From NCBI RefSeq assembly GCF_001073085.1, contig NZ_JVFV01000008.1:1-64000 (forward strand): 64,000 nt of DNA, in the 5' to 3' direction. Every line of letters begins with the position of its first letter. Position 1 is the stretch's first letter. Below are positions 18,599 through 31,258 of this stretch, one piece after another. The DNA comes from Streptococcus pseudopneumoniae (GTDB lineage: Bacteria > Bacillota > Bacilli > Lactobacillales > Streptococcaceae). The position numbers and the translations under genes are program-made. The notes under the pieces are model-generated. The model saw nothing but the letters and a program-made list of their open reading frames with translations. It was not told the DNA's origin and made no database searches.

Positions 18599-19857
18599 TG
18601 AAACAACAGGAAAACCACTCACAGGCAGCCGTTCTTGGTTTGCAACACTTGCTAGCCATGTACTCAGGTTCAATCCTGGTACCAATCATGATTGCAAGTG
18701 CTTTAGGGTATTCAGCTCAACAGTTGACCTACCTTATTTCAACAGATATCTTTATGTGTGGGGTTGCAACTCTCTTACAATTGCAACTCAATAAACATTT
18801 TGGTGTTGGTTTACCTATTGTTCTTGGGGTAGCCTTCCAGTCTGTTGCTCCTCTTATCATGATCGGTCAGAGTCATGGTAGCGGTGCTATGTTCGGAGCT
18901 TTGATTGCTTCAGGGATTTATGTTATCCTGATTTCAGGTATCTTCTCTAAGGTTGCCAATCTTTTCCCTGCAATCGTAACTGGATCTGTCATTACGACGA
19001 TTGGTTTGACCTTGATTCCTGTTGCCATCGGAAATATGGGAAATAACGTTGAAAAACCAACTGGACAAAGTTTAGCCTTGGCCATGATTACAGTCCTCAT
19101 TATTCTTTTGGTCAATATCTTTACAAAAGGATTTATCAAATCTATTTCAATTTTGATTGGTTTGATTGCAGGTACCATTATCGCTGCAACAATGGGCTTG
19201 GTTGATTTCTCACCAGTAGCAGAAGCTCCACTCGTTCATATCCCAACTCCATTTTACTTCGGTGCTCCGCAATTTGAGATTTCTTCTATTGTCATGATGT
19301 GTATTATCGCTACTGTATCTATGGTAGAATCAACTGGTGTTTATCTTGCCCTTTCTGATATTACTAAAGATCCAATCGATAGCACTCGTCTTCGCAATGG
19401 TTATCGTGCTGAAGGTCTCGCAGTTCTGCTTGGTGGACTTTTCAACACCTTCCCATATACAGGATTTTCACAAAACGTTGGTTTGGTGAAACTTTCAGGT
19501 ATTCGTACTCGTTTGCCAATCTACTACGCAGCTGGTTTCCTTATCTTACTTGGTCTCTTGCCTAAGTTTGGTGCCTTGGCTCAGATTATTCCTAGCCCTG
19601 TTCTTGGTGGAGCAATGCTCGTCATGTTTGGTTTTGTATCTCTTCAAGGGATGCAAATCTTGGCGCGTGTAGACTTTGAGCACAATGAACACAACTTCCT
19701 CATTGCAGCAGTTTCTATTTCTGCTGGGGTAGGATTGAACGGAAGCAATCTCTTCAATACTTTACCGACTGAATTACAAATGTTCTTTTCAAATGGTATT
19801 GTCATTGCAAGTACAGTAGCCATCGTCTTGAATGCTATTTTGAATCGTAAAAAATAA
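18598..19857 (+). CDS. pbuX: Xanthine permease (NCS2 family)
   Basis: Proton-coupled xanthine uptake across the cell membrane, feeding Xpt. The 419 residues are almost entirely hydrophobic with about 12-14 membrane spans and NCS2 motifs: GLQHLLAMYSGSILVP near the N-terminus, the QSVAPL region near residue 81, and the conserved NTFPYTGFSQNVGLV substrate-region segment near residue 283. Four-base stop/start overlap with xpt. A terminator follows. Confidence 0.95.
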   Translation: MKQQENHSQAAVLGLQHLLAMYSGSILVPIMIASALGYSAQQLTYLISTDIFMCGVATLLQLQLNKHFGVGLPIVLGVAFQSVAPLIMIGQSHGSGAMFGALIASGIYVILISGIFSKVANLFPAIVTGSVITTIGLTLIPVAIGNMGNNVEKPTGQSLALAMITVLIILLVNIFTKGFIKSISILIGLIAGTIIAATMGLVDFSPVAEAPLVHIPTPFYFGAPQFEISSIVMMCIIATVSMVESTGVYLALSDITKDPIDSTRLRNGYRAEGLAVLLGGLFNTFPYTGFSQNVGLVKLSGIRTRLPIYYAAGFLILLGLLPKFGALAQIIPSPVLGGAMLVMFGFVSLQGMQILARVDFEHNEHNFLIAAVSISAGVGLNGSNLFNTLPTELQMFFSNGIVIASTVAIVLNAILNRKK

Positions 19858-19863
19858 AAATAA

Positions 19864-19904
19864 ATGAGAAGTGATAGAAATATCCTTCTCATTTTCTTTT
19901 TTTA
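19864..19904 (+). terminator. Terminator after pbuX
   Basis: ATGAGAAG (19864-19871) pairs with CTTCTCAT (19885-19892), followed by a T-rich tract. Confidence 0.85.
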
Positions 19905-19915
19905 GAGCTTGAGTA

Positions 19916-21910
<1,995 letters not shown>

Positions 21911-21913
21911 GCT

Positions 21914-22846
21914 ATGAAAGAAGTAAAAAAACGCGCACGTCTCATTTATAATCCGACCTCAGGCCAGGAAATTATCAAGCAAAATATCGCAGAAGTTTTA
22001 GAAGTGTTAGAAGGACTAGGCTATGAAACTAGTGCTTTTCAGACCAAACCTGTACACTTATCAGCCCAGAAAGAAGCAGAAAGAGCTGCAAAAGCTGGCT
22101 TTGATTTGGTTTTGGTAGCTGGTGGCGATGGTACTATCAATGAAGTGGTTAATGGAATTGCACCTCTGGAACATCGTCCAAAGACAGCCATCATTCCTAC
22201 TGGAACTACTAATGACTATGCAAGAGCATTGAAAATCCCTATGGGGGATCCAGTTGCTGCAGCGAAGATTATTGCTAAAAATGAAACCAAGCAAATCGAT
22301 ATTGGTCGTGCCTTTGGTGATAAGTATTTCATCAATATTGCTGCGGCAGGAACTCTTACGGAGTTAACTTTTAGTGTTCCGAGTGAACTAAAGACGCGTT
22401 TGGGTTATCTGGCCTACGTTGCTAAAGGCTTCGAGATGTTTCCAAAATCCAAAGTCCGTCCTGTTCGTATTTACCATGATTGGGGAATTTTTACAGGAGA
22501 AGTTTCTCTTGTCTTTGTTGCCTTGACCAATTCTATTGGTGGATTTGAGCAATTCGCACCTGATACCAAACTGGATGATGGCAATTTCACGCTAATTCTC
22601 GTAAAGACGGATAAAATACTAGATATGTTGAGTCTGCTAGTTCAGGCCATGAACGGAGGCCAACACGTTTCAGATATCAATGTTGAATACCTTAAAACGA
22701 GTAAACTCCGAATTGAAACTTTGGATCATGAAGAGCCTTTTATGCTCAATCTTGATGGAGAACACGGTGGCGAAACACCAGTAGATTTGGAAGTGTGCCA
22801 TAATCACATTGAATTTTTTGTGAATCGTGAGGCACTTAATCAATAA
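21914..22846 (+). CDS. Diacylglycerol kinase-like lipid kinase
   Basis: A 310-residue DagK/YegS-family kinase that probably phosphorylates diacylglycerol released during lipoteichoic acid synthesis, returning it as phosphatidic acid. The N-terminal catalytic domain shows YNPTSGQE, the nucleotide-binding VAGGDGTINEVVNGI at about residues 71-85 and PTGTTNDYARAL near residue 96; the C-terminal beta domain has LDGEHGGE near residue 280. ATG lies three bases after ligA, so cotranscription is likely. The gram-positive DgkB assignment is by similarity. Confidence 0.87.
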   Translation: MKEVKKRARLIYNPTSGQEIIKQNIAEVLEVLEGLGYETSAFQTKPVHLSAQKEAERAAKAGFDLVLVAGGDGTINEVVNGIAPLEHRPKTAIIPTGTTNDYARALKIPMGDPVAAAKIIAKNETKQIDIGRAFGDKYFINIAAAGTLTELTFSVPSELKTRLGYLAYVAKGFEMFPKSKVRPVRIYHDWGIFTGEVSLVFVALTNSIGGFEQFAPDTKLDDGNFTLILVKTDKILDMLSLLVQAMNGGQHVSDINVEYLKTSKLRIETLDHEEPFMLNLDGEHGGETPVDLEVCHNHIEFFVNREALNQ

Positions 22847-22896
22847 ATTATTAGTCACATATAAAATCAAATTTAATTTAGAAATTAGGGAGAACC

Positions 22897-25179
22897 ATGT
22901 ACAATTATCCTGTACTTATTCATTATCATCGTAAAGATGAGGCTTACGAGGCTTGCAGTTTCAGCATAAAGCCTCTAGATTCAGCAGAACTTATCAAAGA
23001 GGAAGAATATTTTGGAGCAAAATTCTCACTGACTCAATCGAGTGAAGTAGCTCTTGAGACCATGACTTTTACTGTTGAAAAAGATGGTGTCAGCAAAGAA
23101 TATCCTATTCGCTTCAATTACTATCCACTTTTGACAGAAGTTTGGATTTTGGATGGAGATGATACAGTTTATTATTCTGAAAATCCAGCTATTGCAAGTA
23201 CTCATTATAAAGACCAAAATCCTTTTGCCTTCGACAAAGCAATCAATAGTGCTAGTTTTGACCACCACTGGGGTTATCAAGGAGAGTTGGGATGTCAAGT
23301 TTCTGAAACTGAAACAAGATTTAGCCTATGGGCACCAACCGCTACATCTGTCCAAGTAGTAGTCTATGAATCTGCAAGTAACGACGCACCTATCCTTAAA
23401 ACCTTTGAAATGGAGCGAGGAAATAGTTACTCCTATAGTCACAAGTATAATACAATTGGTGTTTGGAGTTTATCAGTTCCAGAAAGCTTAGCAGGTCGTG
23501 CTTACCACTACCAAATTGACTTTCCTCATCACCAGTCATTAACTCGTGATCCATATACAATAGCGACAAGTCCTGATGGAAAACGTTCAGCCATTGTCTC
23601 AAACCAAGATCGTCAGGTCGAAGGTTTTGAGGTTAAGCATGGTACAGAAGCAACTTGGCGTTTGGAAAATCCTTGCCAGGCAGTTGTGTATGAAATGCAT
23701 ATCCGTGATTTAACTAAGTCTGAAACATCTGGTGTTGCGCCAGAATTAAGAGGAACCTTCTTAGGTGCAGCGCAAACTGGAACAGTTAACCAATATGGTC
23801 AATCGACTGCGTTTGATTACATCAAAGAACTTGGTGTCAACTATGTTCAGTTGCAACCAATTGCTGATCGTCATAAAGAATACGATGCTGATGGAAATGT
23901 AACTTATAACTGGGGATATGATCCACAAAACTACAATGCTCCAGAAATTAGCATGTCTACAAATCCAAATGATCCAGGTCAAGCTATCCGTGATTTGAAA
24001 GCCATGGTCCAAGCTTATCACAATGCTGGTATCGGTGTTATTATGGACGTTGTTTACAATCATACCTTCTCAACCGTTGATGCACCATTCCAAACAACGG
24101 TTCCTGATTATTACTATCGAATGAACCATGATGGAACCTACCAAAATGGAACAGGAGTCGGTAACGAAACTGCCAGTGAGCATGAAATGTTCCGTAAATA
24201 TATGATTGATTCTCTTCTCTACTGGGTAAAAGAATTCAATATTGACGGTTTCCGCTTTGACTTGATGGGAATTCATGACATTAAAACCATGCAGATGATC
24301 CGTTGGGCTATGGACGAAGTCGATCCTAAAATCATCCTTTATGGAGAAGGATGGGATATGGGAACTGGTCTTGCTCCTTATGATAAGGCTAAGAAAGATA
24401 ATGCCTATCAATTGCCAAACATTGGATTCTTTAATGATAATCAACGTGATGCGGTTAAAGGTTGTGAAGTCTATGGTTCTATCAAATCTGGTTTCGTCAG
24501 TGGTGCTGGAACTGAGCCGATCGTCGCAAAGGCTATCCTTGGAAGCCGAGAGCTGGGTTCTTACCTCAGCCCCAATCAGGTTCTTAACTATGTAGAAGCC
24601 CACGATAACTACAATTTGCATGATTTGCTTAAAACCCTTCATCCAACGGAGAGTGAAAAACGTATCATGAAGAAAGTAGAAACAGCGACAGCCATGAACC
24701 TTCTCATGCAAGGGATGGCCTTCATGGAGTTGGGGCAAGAGTTTGGCCGTACCAAGCTTGTAGCTACAGGAGAAAATGGCGAGTTGACTCACGCAGATCG
24801 TGAGAGAGCTATGAATAGTTACAATGCTCCTGATAGCGTCAACCAAGTCAACTGGGATTTGATCAATGAGCGTCAAGATAGTATCGAGTTTGTTCGTCAG
24901 ATTATCCGACTTAAAACACAAAACAGTGCCTTTTCATACCCTACCTATGAAGAAGTCTACCGTCATGTCTTTGTTCACACAGCCATTGAAAATAGTGGTT
25001 GGATTGTCTACGAGATTCAGGGAATTGAAGAGCACTTCTTGGTTGTATTCAATGCCAAAGGGGCTTCCTATTACTATGAAAATGCAGGAAACCTAGAAAT
25101 GTTAGTAACTAATAGCCGTTCTAACCAAGAAAATGCCATTGACGATGTCAGTGTCGCAGTTATGAATATCTTATCTTAA
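22897..25179 (+). CDS. pulA: Type I pullulanase (GH13)
   Basis: Cleaves alpha-1,6 branches of pullulan, glycogen and dextrins. The 760 residues begin with an N-terminal beta domain and CBM48-like region (RFSLWAPTATSV near residue 141), then a GH13 barrel with the type I signature YNWGYDP. Catalytic residues: nucleophile D455 in GFRFDLMG, acid E484 in YGEGWD, and D570 in VEAHDNYN. There is no signal peptide or LPXTG sorting motif, so this is the cytoplasmic form, suited to trimming glycogen made by the operon just downstream. Confidence 0.95.
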   Translation: MYNYPVLIHYHRKDEAYEACSFSIKPLDSAELIKEEEYFGAKFSLTQSSEVALETMTFTVEKDGVSKEYPIRFNYYPLLTEVWILDGDDTVYYSENPAIASTHYKDQNPFAFDKAINSASFDHHWGYQGELGCQVSETETRFSLWAPTATSVQVVVYESASNDAPILKTFEMERGNSYSYSHKYNTIGVWSLSVPESLAGRAYHYQIDFPHHQSLTRDPYTIATSPDGKRSAIVSNQDRQVEGFEVKHGTEATWRLENPCQAVVYEMHIRDLTKSETSGVAPELRGTFLGAAQTGTVNQYGQSTAFDYIKELGVNYVQLQPIADRHKEYDADGNVTYNWGYDPQNYNAPEISMSTNPNDPGQAIRDLKAMVQAYHNAGIGVIMDVVYNHTFSTVDAPFQTTVPDYYYRMNHDGTYQNGTGVGNETASEHEMFRKYMIDSLLYWVKEFNIDGFRFDLMGIHDIKTMQMIRWAMDEVDPKIILYGEGWDMGTGLAPYDKAKKDNAYQLPNIGFFNDNQRDAVKGCEVYGSIKSGFVSGAGTEPIVAKAILGSRELGSYLSPNQVLNYVEAHDNYNLHDLLKTLHPTESEKRIMKKVETATAMNLLMQGMAFMELGQEFGRTKLVATGENGELTHADRERAMNSYNAPDSVNQVNWDLINERQDSIEFVRQIIRLKTQNSAFSYPTYEEVYRHVFVHTAIENSGWIVYEIQGIEEHFLVVFNAKGASYYYENAGNLEMLVTNSRSNQENAIDDVSVAVMNILS

Positions 25180-25188
25180 AAATCAACC

Positions 25189-25223
25189 AAAAACTCAGGA
25201 TTTACTCTTGAGTTTTTTTATAT
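25189..25223 (+). terminator. Terminator after pulA
   Basis: AAAAACTCA (25189-25197) pairs with TGAGTTTTT (25209-25217), continuing in a T-run. Confidence 0.88.
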
Positions 25224-25509
25224 TCCTAGACCTAAAAATAAAAATGGAACTATTACTAAAAATGATTGAAAATTTCAGAAAATTTGGTAAAATTATATTA
25301 AAAGAGTTATCTACGAATATTATATTATCAAAAAATAAAAACGTTCAGTTTTTAAGTGAGTTATTTTATATATAGATAATGAAAGTTATTCTTGTAACAG
25401 TAGCTGATAGAAAATTCCACTGCTTATCATCATTTATGAAAATTTTAGAAATGTTAAGATAAATATATGAAGATTTTCGAAAAAAATTTTAGTAGAATTC
25501 GGAAATTAG
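25224..25509. other. AT-rich spacer before the glgB promoter
   Basis: About 285 bases with no supported ORF. It is very AT-rich. One promoter-like pair is present (TTGAAA 25266-25271, TAAAAT 25288-25293, 16-base spacer), which may be fortuitous. I see no hairpin or repeat of note. Confidence 0.5.
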
Positions 25510-25560
25510 TTGAAAGTTTTCCTAAAAGATAGTATAATAGAGACATAGAAAACGCTTACA
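25510..25560 (+). promoter_or_regulatory. glg operon promoter with cre site
   Basis: TTGAAA (25510-25515), 17 bases, perfect TATAAT (25533-25538). AGAAAACGCTTACA at 25547-25560 matches 13 of 14 positions of the CcpA consensus TGWAARCGYTWWCW. It lies just after the predicted start of transcription, a position at which CcpA represses; catabolite repression of glycogen synthesis is inferred. Confidence 0.88.
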
Positions 25561-25576
25561 AATAAAGGGGGATTCA

Positions 25577-27505
25577 ATGGATAAATTTGAGGCTTTAAGA
25601 ACTTTTACTAGTGGTGAAAATTTCCATCTTCAACACTATTTAGGAGCGCATCGTGAAGAAAGAGACGGTGAGTATGGTTATACATTCCGTGTCTGGGCGC
25701 CAAATGCGCAGGCTGTCCATCTAGTTGGTGATTTTACTAACTGGGTTGAAAATCAAATCCCCATGGTTCGTAATGAATCTGGAGTTTGGGAAGTTTTTAC
25801 AACTTTAGCTCAAGAGGGGCATATTTATAAATATCATATTACTCGTGCTAATGGTCATCAGCTTATGAAGATTGATCCCTTGGCAGTACGCTATGAAGCT
25901 CGTCCAGGAACAGGGGCAGTTTTAATAGAAATTCCTGAGAAAAAATGGAAGGATGGTCTCTGGTTAGCTCGGAGAAAACGTTGGGGATTTTTCGAAAGAC
26001 CGGTCAATATCTATGAGGCGCATGCAGGATCTTGGAAGAGAAATCCTGATGGAACACCTTATAGCTTTGCTCAACTCAAAGAAGAGCTCATCCCCTATCT
26101 TGTTGAGATGAACTATACTCATATCGAGTTTATGCCTTTGATGGCTCACCCACTTGGTTTGAGTTGGGGTTATCAGCTCATGGGCTACTTCGCTTTAGAG
26201 CATGCCTATGGTCGTCCTGAAGAGTTTCAAGACTTCGTTGAGGAATGTCATATCAACAATATCGGTGTAATTGTGGATTGGGTGCCAGGTCACTTTACAA
26301 TCAATGATGATGCTTTAGCTTATTATGACGGAACACCAACTTTTGAATATCAAGACCATAACAAAGCACACAACTACGGTTGGGGTGCATTGAACTTTGA
26401 TTTAGGCAAAAATGAAGTCCAATCTTTCTTGATTTCTAGTATTAAGTTCTGGATTGATTTCTATCACCTAGATGGTATTCGTGTAGATGCCGTAAGTAAT
26501 ATTCTCTATCTAGATTATGACAATGCTCCATGGACACCAAATAAAGACGGCGGCAATCTCAACTATGAAGGCTATTATTTCCTACAACGTTTGAACGATG
26601 TTATTAAGCTAGCTCATCCTGATGTTATGATGATTGCAGAGGAGTCTTCTTCAGGTACCAAGATTACCGGTATGAAGGAAATGGGTGGACTTGGATTTGA
26701 CTACAAGTGGAACATGGGGTGGATGAATGATATCCTACGTTTCTACGAAGAAGATCCAATTTACCGCAAGTATGACTTTAACCTTGTGACTTTCAGCTTT
26801 ATGTATGTCTTTAATGAAAATTATCTCCTACCATTCTCACATGATGAGGTTGTCCACGGTAAGAAGAGTATGATGCATAAGATGTGGGGTGATCGTTACA
26901 ATCAATTTGCTGGTTTGAGAAACCTCTACACTTATCAAATTTGTCACCCTGGTAAGAAATTACTCTTCATGGGTAGCGAATTTGGTCAATTCTTAGAGTG
27001 GAAATCAGAAGAGCAATTAGAATGGTCTAACCTAGAAGATCCGATGAATGCTAAGATGAAATACTTTACATCACAGTTGAATCAGCTTTATAAAGACCAC
27101 CGTTGTCTTTGGGAAATTGATACAAGCTATGACGGTATTGAAATTATTGATGCGGATAACAGAGATCAGAGTGTTCTTTCCTTTATCCGAAAAGGCAAGA
27201 AAGGCGAGATGCTAGTCTGTGTCTTCAATATGGCACCAGTTGAACGCCCTGACTTCACAATTGGTCTTCCAGTTGCAGGCATTTATGAAGAAATCTGGAA
27301 TACAGAGTTAGAACAATGGGGTGGTGTGTGGAAAGAGCATAACCAAACAGTTCAAACTCAAGAAGGATTGTGGAAGGATTATGAGCAGACTTTGACATTT
27401 ACCTTGCCAGCTATGGGAGCAAGTATTTGGAAAATCAAACGTCGCATAAAACCTACTAAAAAAGTCGCTAATAAAACTCAAAAAGGAGTAGAAAATGAAG
27501 AATGA
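25577..27505 (+). CDS. glgB: 1,4-alpha-glucan branching enzyme
   Basis: Transfers glucan segments to create alpha-1,6 branches in glycogen. The 642-residue GH13 protein has an N-terminal CBM48 ([19 protein letters not shown], about residues 33-52) and a catalytic barrel with D304 (GIRVDAVSN), E355 (IAEESS) and D423 (SHDEVVHG). AAAGGGGGA precedes the ATG. First gene of glgBCDA; its end overlaps glgC by 11 bases. The C-terminal tail is basic ([16 protein letters not shown]). Confidence 0.97.
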   Translation: MDKFEALRTFTSGENFHLQHYLGAHREERDGEYGYTFRVWAPNAQAVHLVGDFTNWVENQIPMVRNESGVWEVFTTLAQEGHIYKYHITRANGHQLMKIDPLAVRYEARPGTGAVLIEIPEKKWKDGLWLARRKRWGFFERPVNIYEAHAGSWKRNPDGTPYSFAQLKEELIPYLVEMNYTHIEFMPLMAHPLGLSWGYQLMGYFALEHAYGRPEEFQDFVEECHINNIGVIVDWVPGHFTINDDALAYYDGTPTFEYQDHNKAHNYGWGALNFDLGKNEVQSFLISSIKFWIDFYHLDGIRVDAVSNILYLDYDNAPWTPNKDGGNLNYEGYYFLQRLNDVIKLAHPDVMMIAEESSSGTKITGMKEMGGLGFDYKWNMGWMNDILRFYEEDPIYRKYDFNLVTFSFMYVFNENYLLPFSHDEVVHGKKSMMHKMWGDRYNQFAGLRNLYTYQICHPGKKLLFMGSEFGQFLEWKSEEQLEWSNLEDPMNAKMKYFTSQLNQLYKDHRCLWEIDTSYDGIEIIDADNRDQSVLSFIRKGKKGEMLVCVFNMAPVERPDFTIGLPVAGIYEEIWNTELEQWGGVWKEHNQTVQTQEGLWKDYEQTLTFTLPAMGASIWKIKRRIKPTKKVANKTQKGVENEE

Positions 27506-28637
27506 AATGCTAGCTTTAATCCTTGCTGGTGGGCAAGGAACTCGTCTTGGTAAACTCACTCAAAGCATTGCTAAACCTGCCGTGCAATTTGGTGGGCGCT
27601 ACCGTATCATTGACTTCGCTCTTTCAAACTGTGCCAACTCTGGTATCCATAATGTTGGGGTTATTACACAGTATCAACCACTAGCTCTCAACAGCCACAT
27701 TGGTAATGGTTCTAGTTGGGGTCTAGATGGTATTGACACCGGAGTTTCTATCCTTCAACCCTACTCTGCAAGTGAAGGAAACCGTTGGTTTGAAGGTACA
27801 AGTCATGCCATTTACCAAAACATCGACTATATCGACAGCATCAATCCTGAGTATGTTTTGATTCTTTCAGGTGACCATATCTACAAGATGGACTATGATG
27901 ATATGCTCCAATCACACAAGGATAATAATGCCAGCTTGACAGTTGCTGTCTTGGATGTGCCACTTAAAGAAGCTAGCCGTTTTGGTATCATGAATACAGA
28001 TGCTAATAATCGTATTGTTGAGTTTGAAGAAAAACCAGCTGAACCAAAATCAACTAAGGCATCAATGGGGATTTATATCTTTGACTGGAAACGACTTCGC
28101 AATATGCTAGTTGCAGCTGAGAAGGCCAACCTAGACATGTCAGACTTCGGTAAAAATGTTATTCCAAACTATCTTGAAACTGGTGAAAGTGTCTATGCTT
28201 ATGAATTCAATGGATACTGGAAGGACGTGGGTACTATTGAATCACTCTGGGAAGCAAATATGGAATACATCTCTCCAGAAAATGCTCTAGATAGCCGTAA
28301 CCGTCAATGGAAAATCTATTCTCGTAACCTTATCGCTCCACCAAACTTTATTGGAGAACATGCTCATGTAGAAGATTCTCTAGTAGTAGATGGATGTTAC
28401 GTAAATGGTACTGTGAAACATTCTATTCTTTCTACAGCTGCTCAAGTTCGTAAGGGAGCAGAAGTCGTTGATTCTGTCATCATGAGTGGAGCAGTTATCG
28501 GTAGAGGTGCTAAAATTACACGTGCAATCATCGGTGAAGGAGCAGTCATTGCCGATGGTGTAGAAATTGATGGTACAGAAGAAGTAGAAGTAGTCGGATA
28601 TAATGAAGTAGTGGGGGTAGCAACAGATGAAGATTGA
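27495..28637 (+). CDS. glgC: Glucose-1-phosphate adenylyltransferase, catalytic
   Basis: Makes ADP-glucose from ATP and glucose-1-phosphate, the controlled step of glycogen synthesis. The 380 residues open with the nucleotidyltransferase loop [15 protein letters not shown] (about residues 8-22), followed by [21 protein letters not shown] and [10 protein letters not shown], then a left-handed beta-helix of hexapeptide repeats at the C-terminus. AAAAAGGAG precedes the ATG inside glgB. Overlaps glgD by 11 bases. Retains the active-site motifs that its partner GlgD lacks. Confidence 0.97.
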   Translation: MKNEMLALILAGGQGTRLGKLTQSIAKPAVQFGGRYRIIDFALSNCANSGIHNVGVITQYQPLALNSHIGNGSSWGLDGIDTGVSILQPYSASEGNRWFEGTSHAIYQNIDYIDSINPEYVLILSGDHIYKMDYDDMLQSHKDNNASLTVAVLDVPLKEASRFGIMNTDANNRIVEFEEKPAEPKSTKASMGIYIFDWKRLRNMLVAAEKANLDMSDFGKNVIPNYLETGESVYAYEFNGYWKDVGTIESLWEANMEYISPENALDSRNRQWKIYSRNLIAPPNFIGEHAHVEDSLVVDGCYVNGTVKHSILSTAAQVRKGAEVVDSVIMSGAVIGRGAKITRAIIGEGAVIADGVEIDGTEEVEVVGYNEVVGVATDED

Positions 28638-29766
28638 TAAATATTCAGCGATTTTAGGAAATACCGTTGGTTTCCATGATATGTCAACCTTGACAAGTAA
28701 CCGTCCAGTGGCAACTTTACCATTTGGAGGAAAGTATCGTTTGATTGACTTCCCGCTTTCAAGTTTAGCAAATGCTGGTGTTCGTAGTGTTTTTGGAATC
28801 TTCCAACAAGATAATATCAGCTCAGTTTTCGACCACATTCGTTCAGGTCGTGAGTGGGGCTTGAATACACTACTTAGTCACTACTATTTAGGTATTTACA
28901 ATACACGTGTAGAAAGTAGCACAGTCGGTAAAGAGTATTATCAACAACTCTTAACTTACTTAAAACGTTCAGGTTCAGACCAAACAGTTTCCTTGAACTG
29001 TGATGTTTTGGTAAATATTGATCTTGCTCAAGTTTTCCATTTGCATAATACTACAAAATCACCAATCACGGTAGTTTATAAGAAATTGCCTAAGAAGGAC
29101 ATTTCAGAAGTAAATGCAATCCTTGATATCGATGAAACTGACCACGTGCTCTCTCACAAACTCTTTGATAAAAAATCAAACCAAGAATACTACAACATGT
29201 CAACAGATATCTTTGTTGTAGATACTCAATGGTTGATTAAACGTTTGGAAGAAGAAGCCCAAAAAGAATATCCAGAAAAATTACGCTATGTTCTTCGTGA
29301 TTTGGCAGCCAAAGAAGGTGCTTTTGCATATGAATATACAGGTTACCTAGCAAATATTCATTCAGTAGAAACATACTTCCAAGCGAATCTAGATATGCTT
29401 GATCAGCAAAAATTCTACTCTTTGTTCTCACCAAATCAAAAGATTCATACTAAAGTTAAAAACGAAGAACCTACCTACTATGCACCTGGTTCTAAAGTAA
29501 ACACATCTCAATTTGCTTCTGGTAGTATCATTGAGGGTGAAGTGGATAAATCTGTTATTTCGCGTAATGTTCGTATCAATAAAGACAGCTTGGTTAAAGA
29601 GTCTATTATCTTCCCTCGAGTTGTCGTTGGAAAAGGTGCACAAGTTGAGTATGCAATTGTAGATAAGGGTGCTGAAATAGCTGAGGGAGTTGTTATTCGA
29701 GGTACAGCAGAAAACCCTGTTGTCATCAAAAAAGGCGAAAAAGTAACAGAGGATGTCCTTTCATGA
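28627..29766 (+). CDS. glgD: ADP-glucose pyrophosphorylase GlgD subunit
   Basis: Paralogue of GlgC, the second subunit of Firmicute ADP-glucose pyrophosphorylase. The 379 residues keep the fold ([15 protein letters not shown] near residue 37 and a C-terminal hexapeptide beta-helix), but the GGxGTRL glycine loop is replaced by [11 protein letters not shown]-type sequence and the [10 protein letters not shown] motif by NCDVLVNID. It is therefore probably a non-catalytic partner that boosts GlgC. Overlaps glgC and glgA by a few bases each. Confidence 0.95.
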   Translation: MKIDKYSAILGNTVGFHDMSTLTSNRPVATLPFGGKYRLIDFPLSSLANAGVRSVFGIFQQDNISSVFDHIRSGREWGLNTLLSHYYLGIYNTRVESSTVGKEYYQQLLTYLKRSGSDQTVSLNCDVLVNIDLAQVFHLHNTTKSPITVVYKKLPKKDISEVNAILDIDETDHVLSHKLFDKKSNQEYYNMSTDIFVVDTQWLIKRLEEEAQKEYPEKLRYVLRDLAAKEGAFAYEYTGYLANIHSVETYFQANLDMLDQQKFYSLFSPNQKIHTKVKNEEPTYYAPGSKVNTSQFASGSIIEGEVDKSVISRNVRINKDSLVKESIIFPRVVVGKGAQVEYAIVDKGAEIAEGVVIRGTAENPVVIKKGEKVTEDVLS

Positions 29767-31196
29767 AAATTTTATTTGTAGCAGCAGAGGGCGCTCCCTT
29801 TTCAAAAACAGGTGGATTGGGAGACGTTATCGGAGCACTTCCAAAATCATTAGTAAAAGCTGGGCATGAAGTTGCTGTTATCTTACCTTACTATGACATG
29901 GTAGAAGCCAAGTTTGGTGATCAGATTGAAGATGTCCTTCAATTCGAAGTCTATGTTGGTTGGCGCAGACAATTTTGTGGAATTAAGAAAACTGTTTTAA
30001 ACGGTGTTACCTTCTACTTTATCGACAATCAATATTATTTCTTCCGTGGGCATGTTTATGGAGATTTCGATGATGGTGAACGTTTTGCCTTCTTCCAACT
30101 TGCTGCCCTTGAAGCTATGGAGCGTATTGGATTCATACCTGACGTCCTCCATGCTCATGATTACCATACAGCAATGATTCCTTTCTTGCTGAAGGAAAAA
30201 TACAGATGGATTCAAGCTTACCAAGGAATCAAGACTGTTTTGACCATTCATAACTTGGAATTTCAGGGTCAATTTTCTGAGAGTATGCTTTGGGACTTGT
30301 TCAGGGTTGGATTTGAGCGCTACGCTGATGGAACAGTTCGTTGGAATGATTGTCTTAACTGGATGAAGGCTGGTATTCTCTATGCAGATCGTGTATCAAC
30401 CGTGTCACCGAGTTATGCTTATGAGATAATGACTACAGAGTTTGGTTGCGGTATTGATCAGATTCTCCGTATGGAATCTGGCAAGCTTTCTGGTATTGTT
30501 AATGGTATAGATACAGATTTGTACAACCCAGAGACGGATGCTTTACTTGAGTATCATTTTAATAAAACTGATTTGTCAGGGAAAGCTCAAAATAAAGCGA
30601 AACTTCAAGAAAGAGTTGGTCTTCCAGTACGTCCTGATGTGCCAATGATTGGTATCGTGTCACGTTTGACTCGTCAGAAGGGCTTTGATGTGGTGGTTGA
30701 AAGCCTGCATCGTATGCTTCAAGAGGATATTCAAATCGTTCTCTTGGGAACTGGAGATCCAGGATTTGAACAAGCCTTCTCTTGGTTTAGTCAAGTATTC
30801 CCAGAAAAACTTTCTGCCAATATTACTTTCGACGTGAAATTGGCTCAAGAAATCTACGCTGCTTGTGATTTGTTCCTTATGCCAAGTAGATTTGAACCTT
30901 GTGGGCTTTCACAAATGATGGCTATGAGATATGGTACGCTTCCTTTGGTAAATGAGGTTGGTGGTCTTAGAGATACTGTTCAAGCCTTTAATCCAATTGA
31001 TGGAACAGGTACAGGATTTAGCTTTAATAACCTAACTCCATATTGGCTCAACTGGGCCTTGCAAACAGCTCTGGATGTTTATCATAACCATCCTGATGTT
31101 TGGAAGAATATGCAAGTTCAAGCTATGGAATGTGATTTCTCTTGGGATACAGCCTGCAAGTCATATCTTGATTTGTACCACAGTTTAGCAAACTAA
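29763..31196 (+). CDS. glgA: Glycogen synthase (ADP-glucose)
   Basis: GT5 glycosyltransferase that extends alpha-1,4-glucan with ADP-glucose. The 477 residues begin with [20 protein letters not shown], whose KTGGL loop binds ADP-glucose. HAHDYHTA lies near residue 130, and the C-terminal GT-B domain carries [10 protein letters not shown] and [18 protein letters not shown]. Last gene of glgBCDA; a strong terminator follows. No glycogen phosphorylase gene is present next to it. Confidence 0.97.
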   Translation: MKILFVAAEGAPFSKTGGLGDVIGALPKSLVKAGHEVAVILPYYDMVEAKFGDQIEDVLQFEVYVGWRRQFCGIKKTVLNGVTFYFIDNQYYFFRGHVYGDFDDGERFAFFQLAALEAMERIGFIPDVLHAHDYHTAMIPFLLKEKYRWIQAYQGIKTVLTIHNLEFQGQFSESMLWDLFRVGFERYADGTVRWNDCLNWMKAGILYADRVSTVSPSYAYEIMTTEFGCGIDQILRMESGKLSGIVNGIDTDLYNPETDALLEYHFNKTDLSGKAQNKAKLQERVGLPVRPDVPMIGIVSRLTRQKGFDVVVESLHRMLQEDIQIVLLGTGDPGFEQAFSWFSQVFPEKLSANITFDVKLAQEIYAACDLFLMPSRFEPCGLSQMMAMRYGTLPLVNEVGGLRDTVQAFNPIDGTGTGFSFNNLTPYWLNWALQTALDVYHNHPDVWKNMQVQAMECDFSWDTACKSYLDLYHSLAN

Positions 31197-31202
31197 ATAG
31201 TT

Positions 31203-31236
31203 AAAATCGTATGATACCTTCATACGATTTTTTGAG
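31203..31236 (+). terminator. Terminator of the glg operon
   Basis: AAAATCGTATGA (31203-31214) pairs perfectly with TCATACGATTTT (31220-31231), then TT. Confidence 0.92.
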
Positions 31237-31258
31237 ATTCTGAAAGTAAGACAATTAT

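Noticed and set aside
24070-24921. 283-residue open frame on the minus strand
   Set aside because: Lies wholly inside pulA, antisense to catalytic GH13 motifs; composition and lack of a ribosome binding site mark it as a shadow frame.
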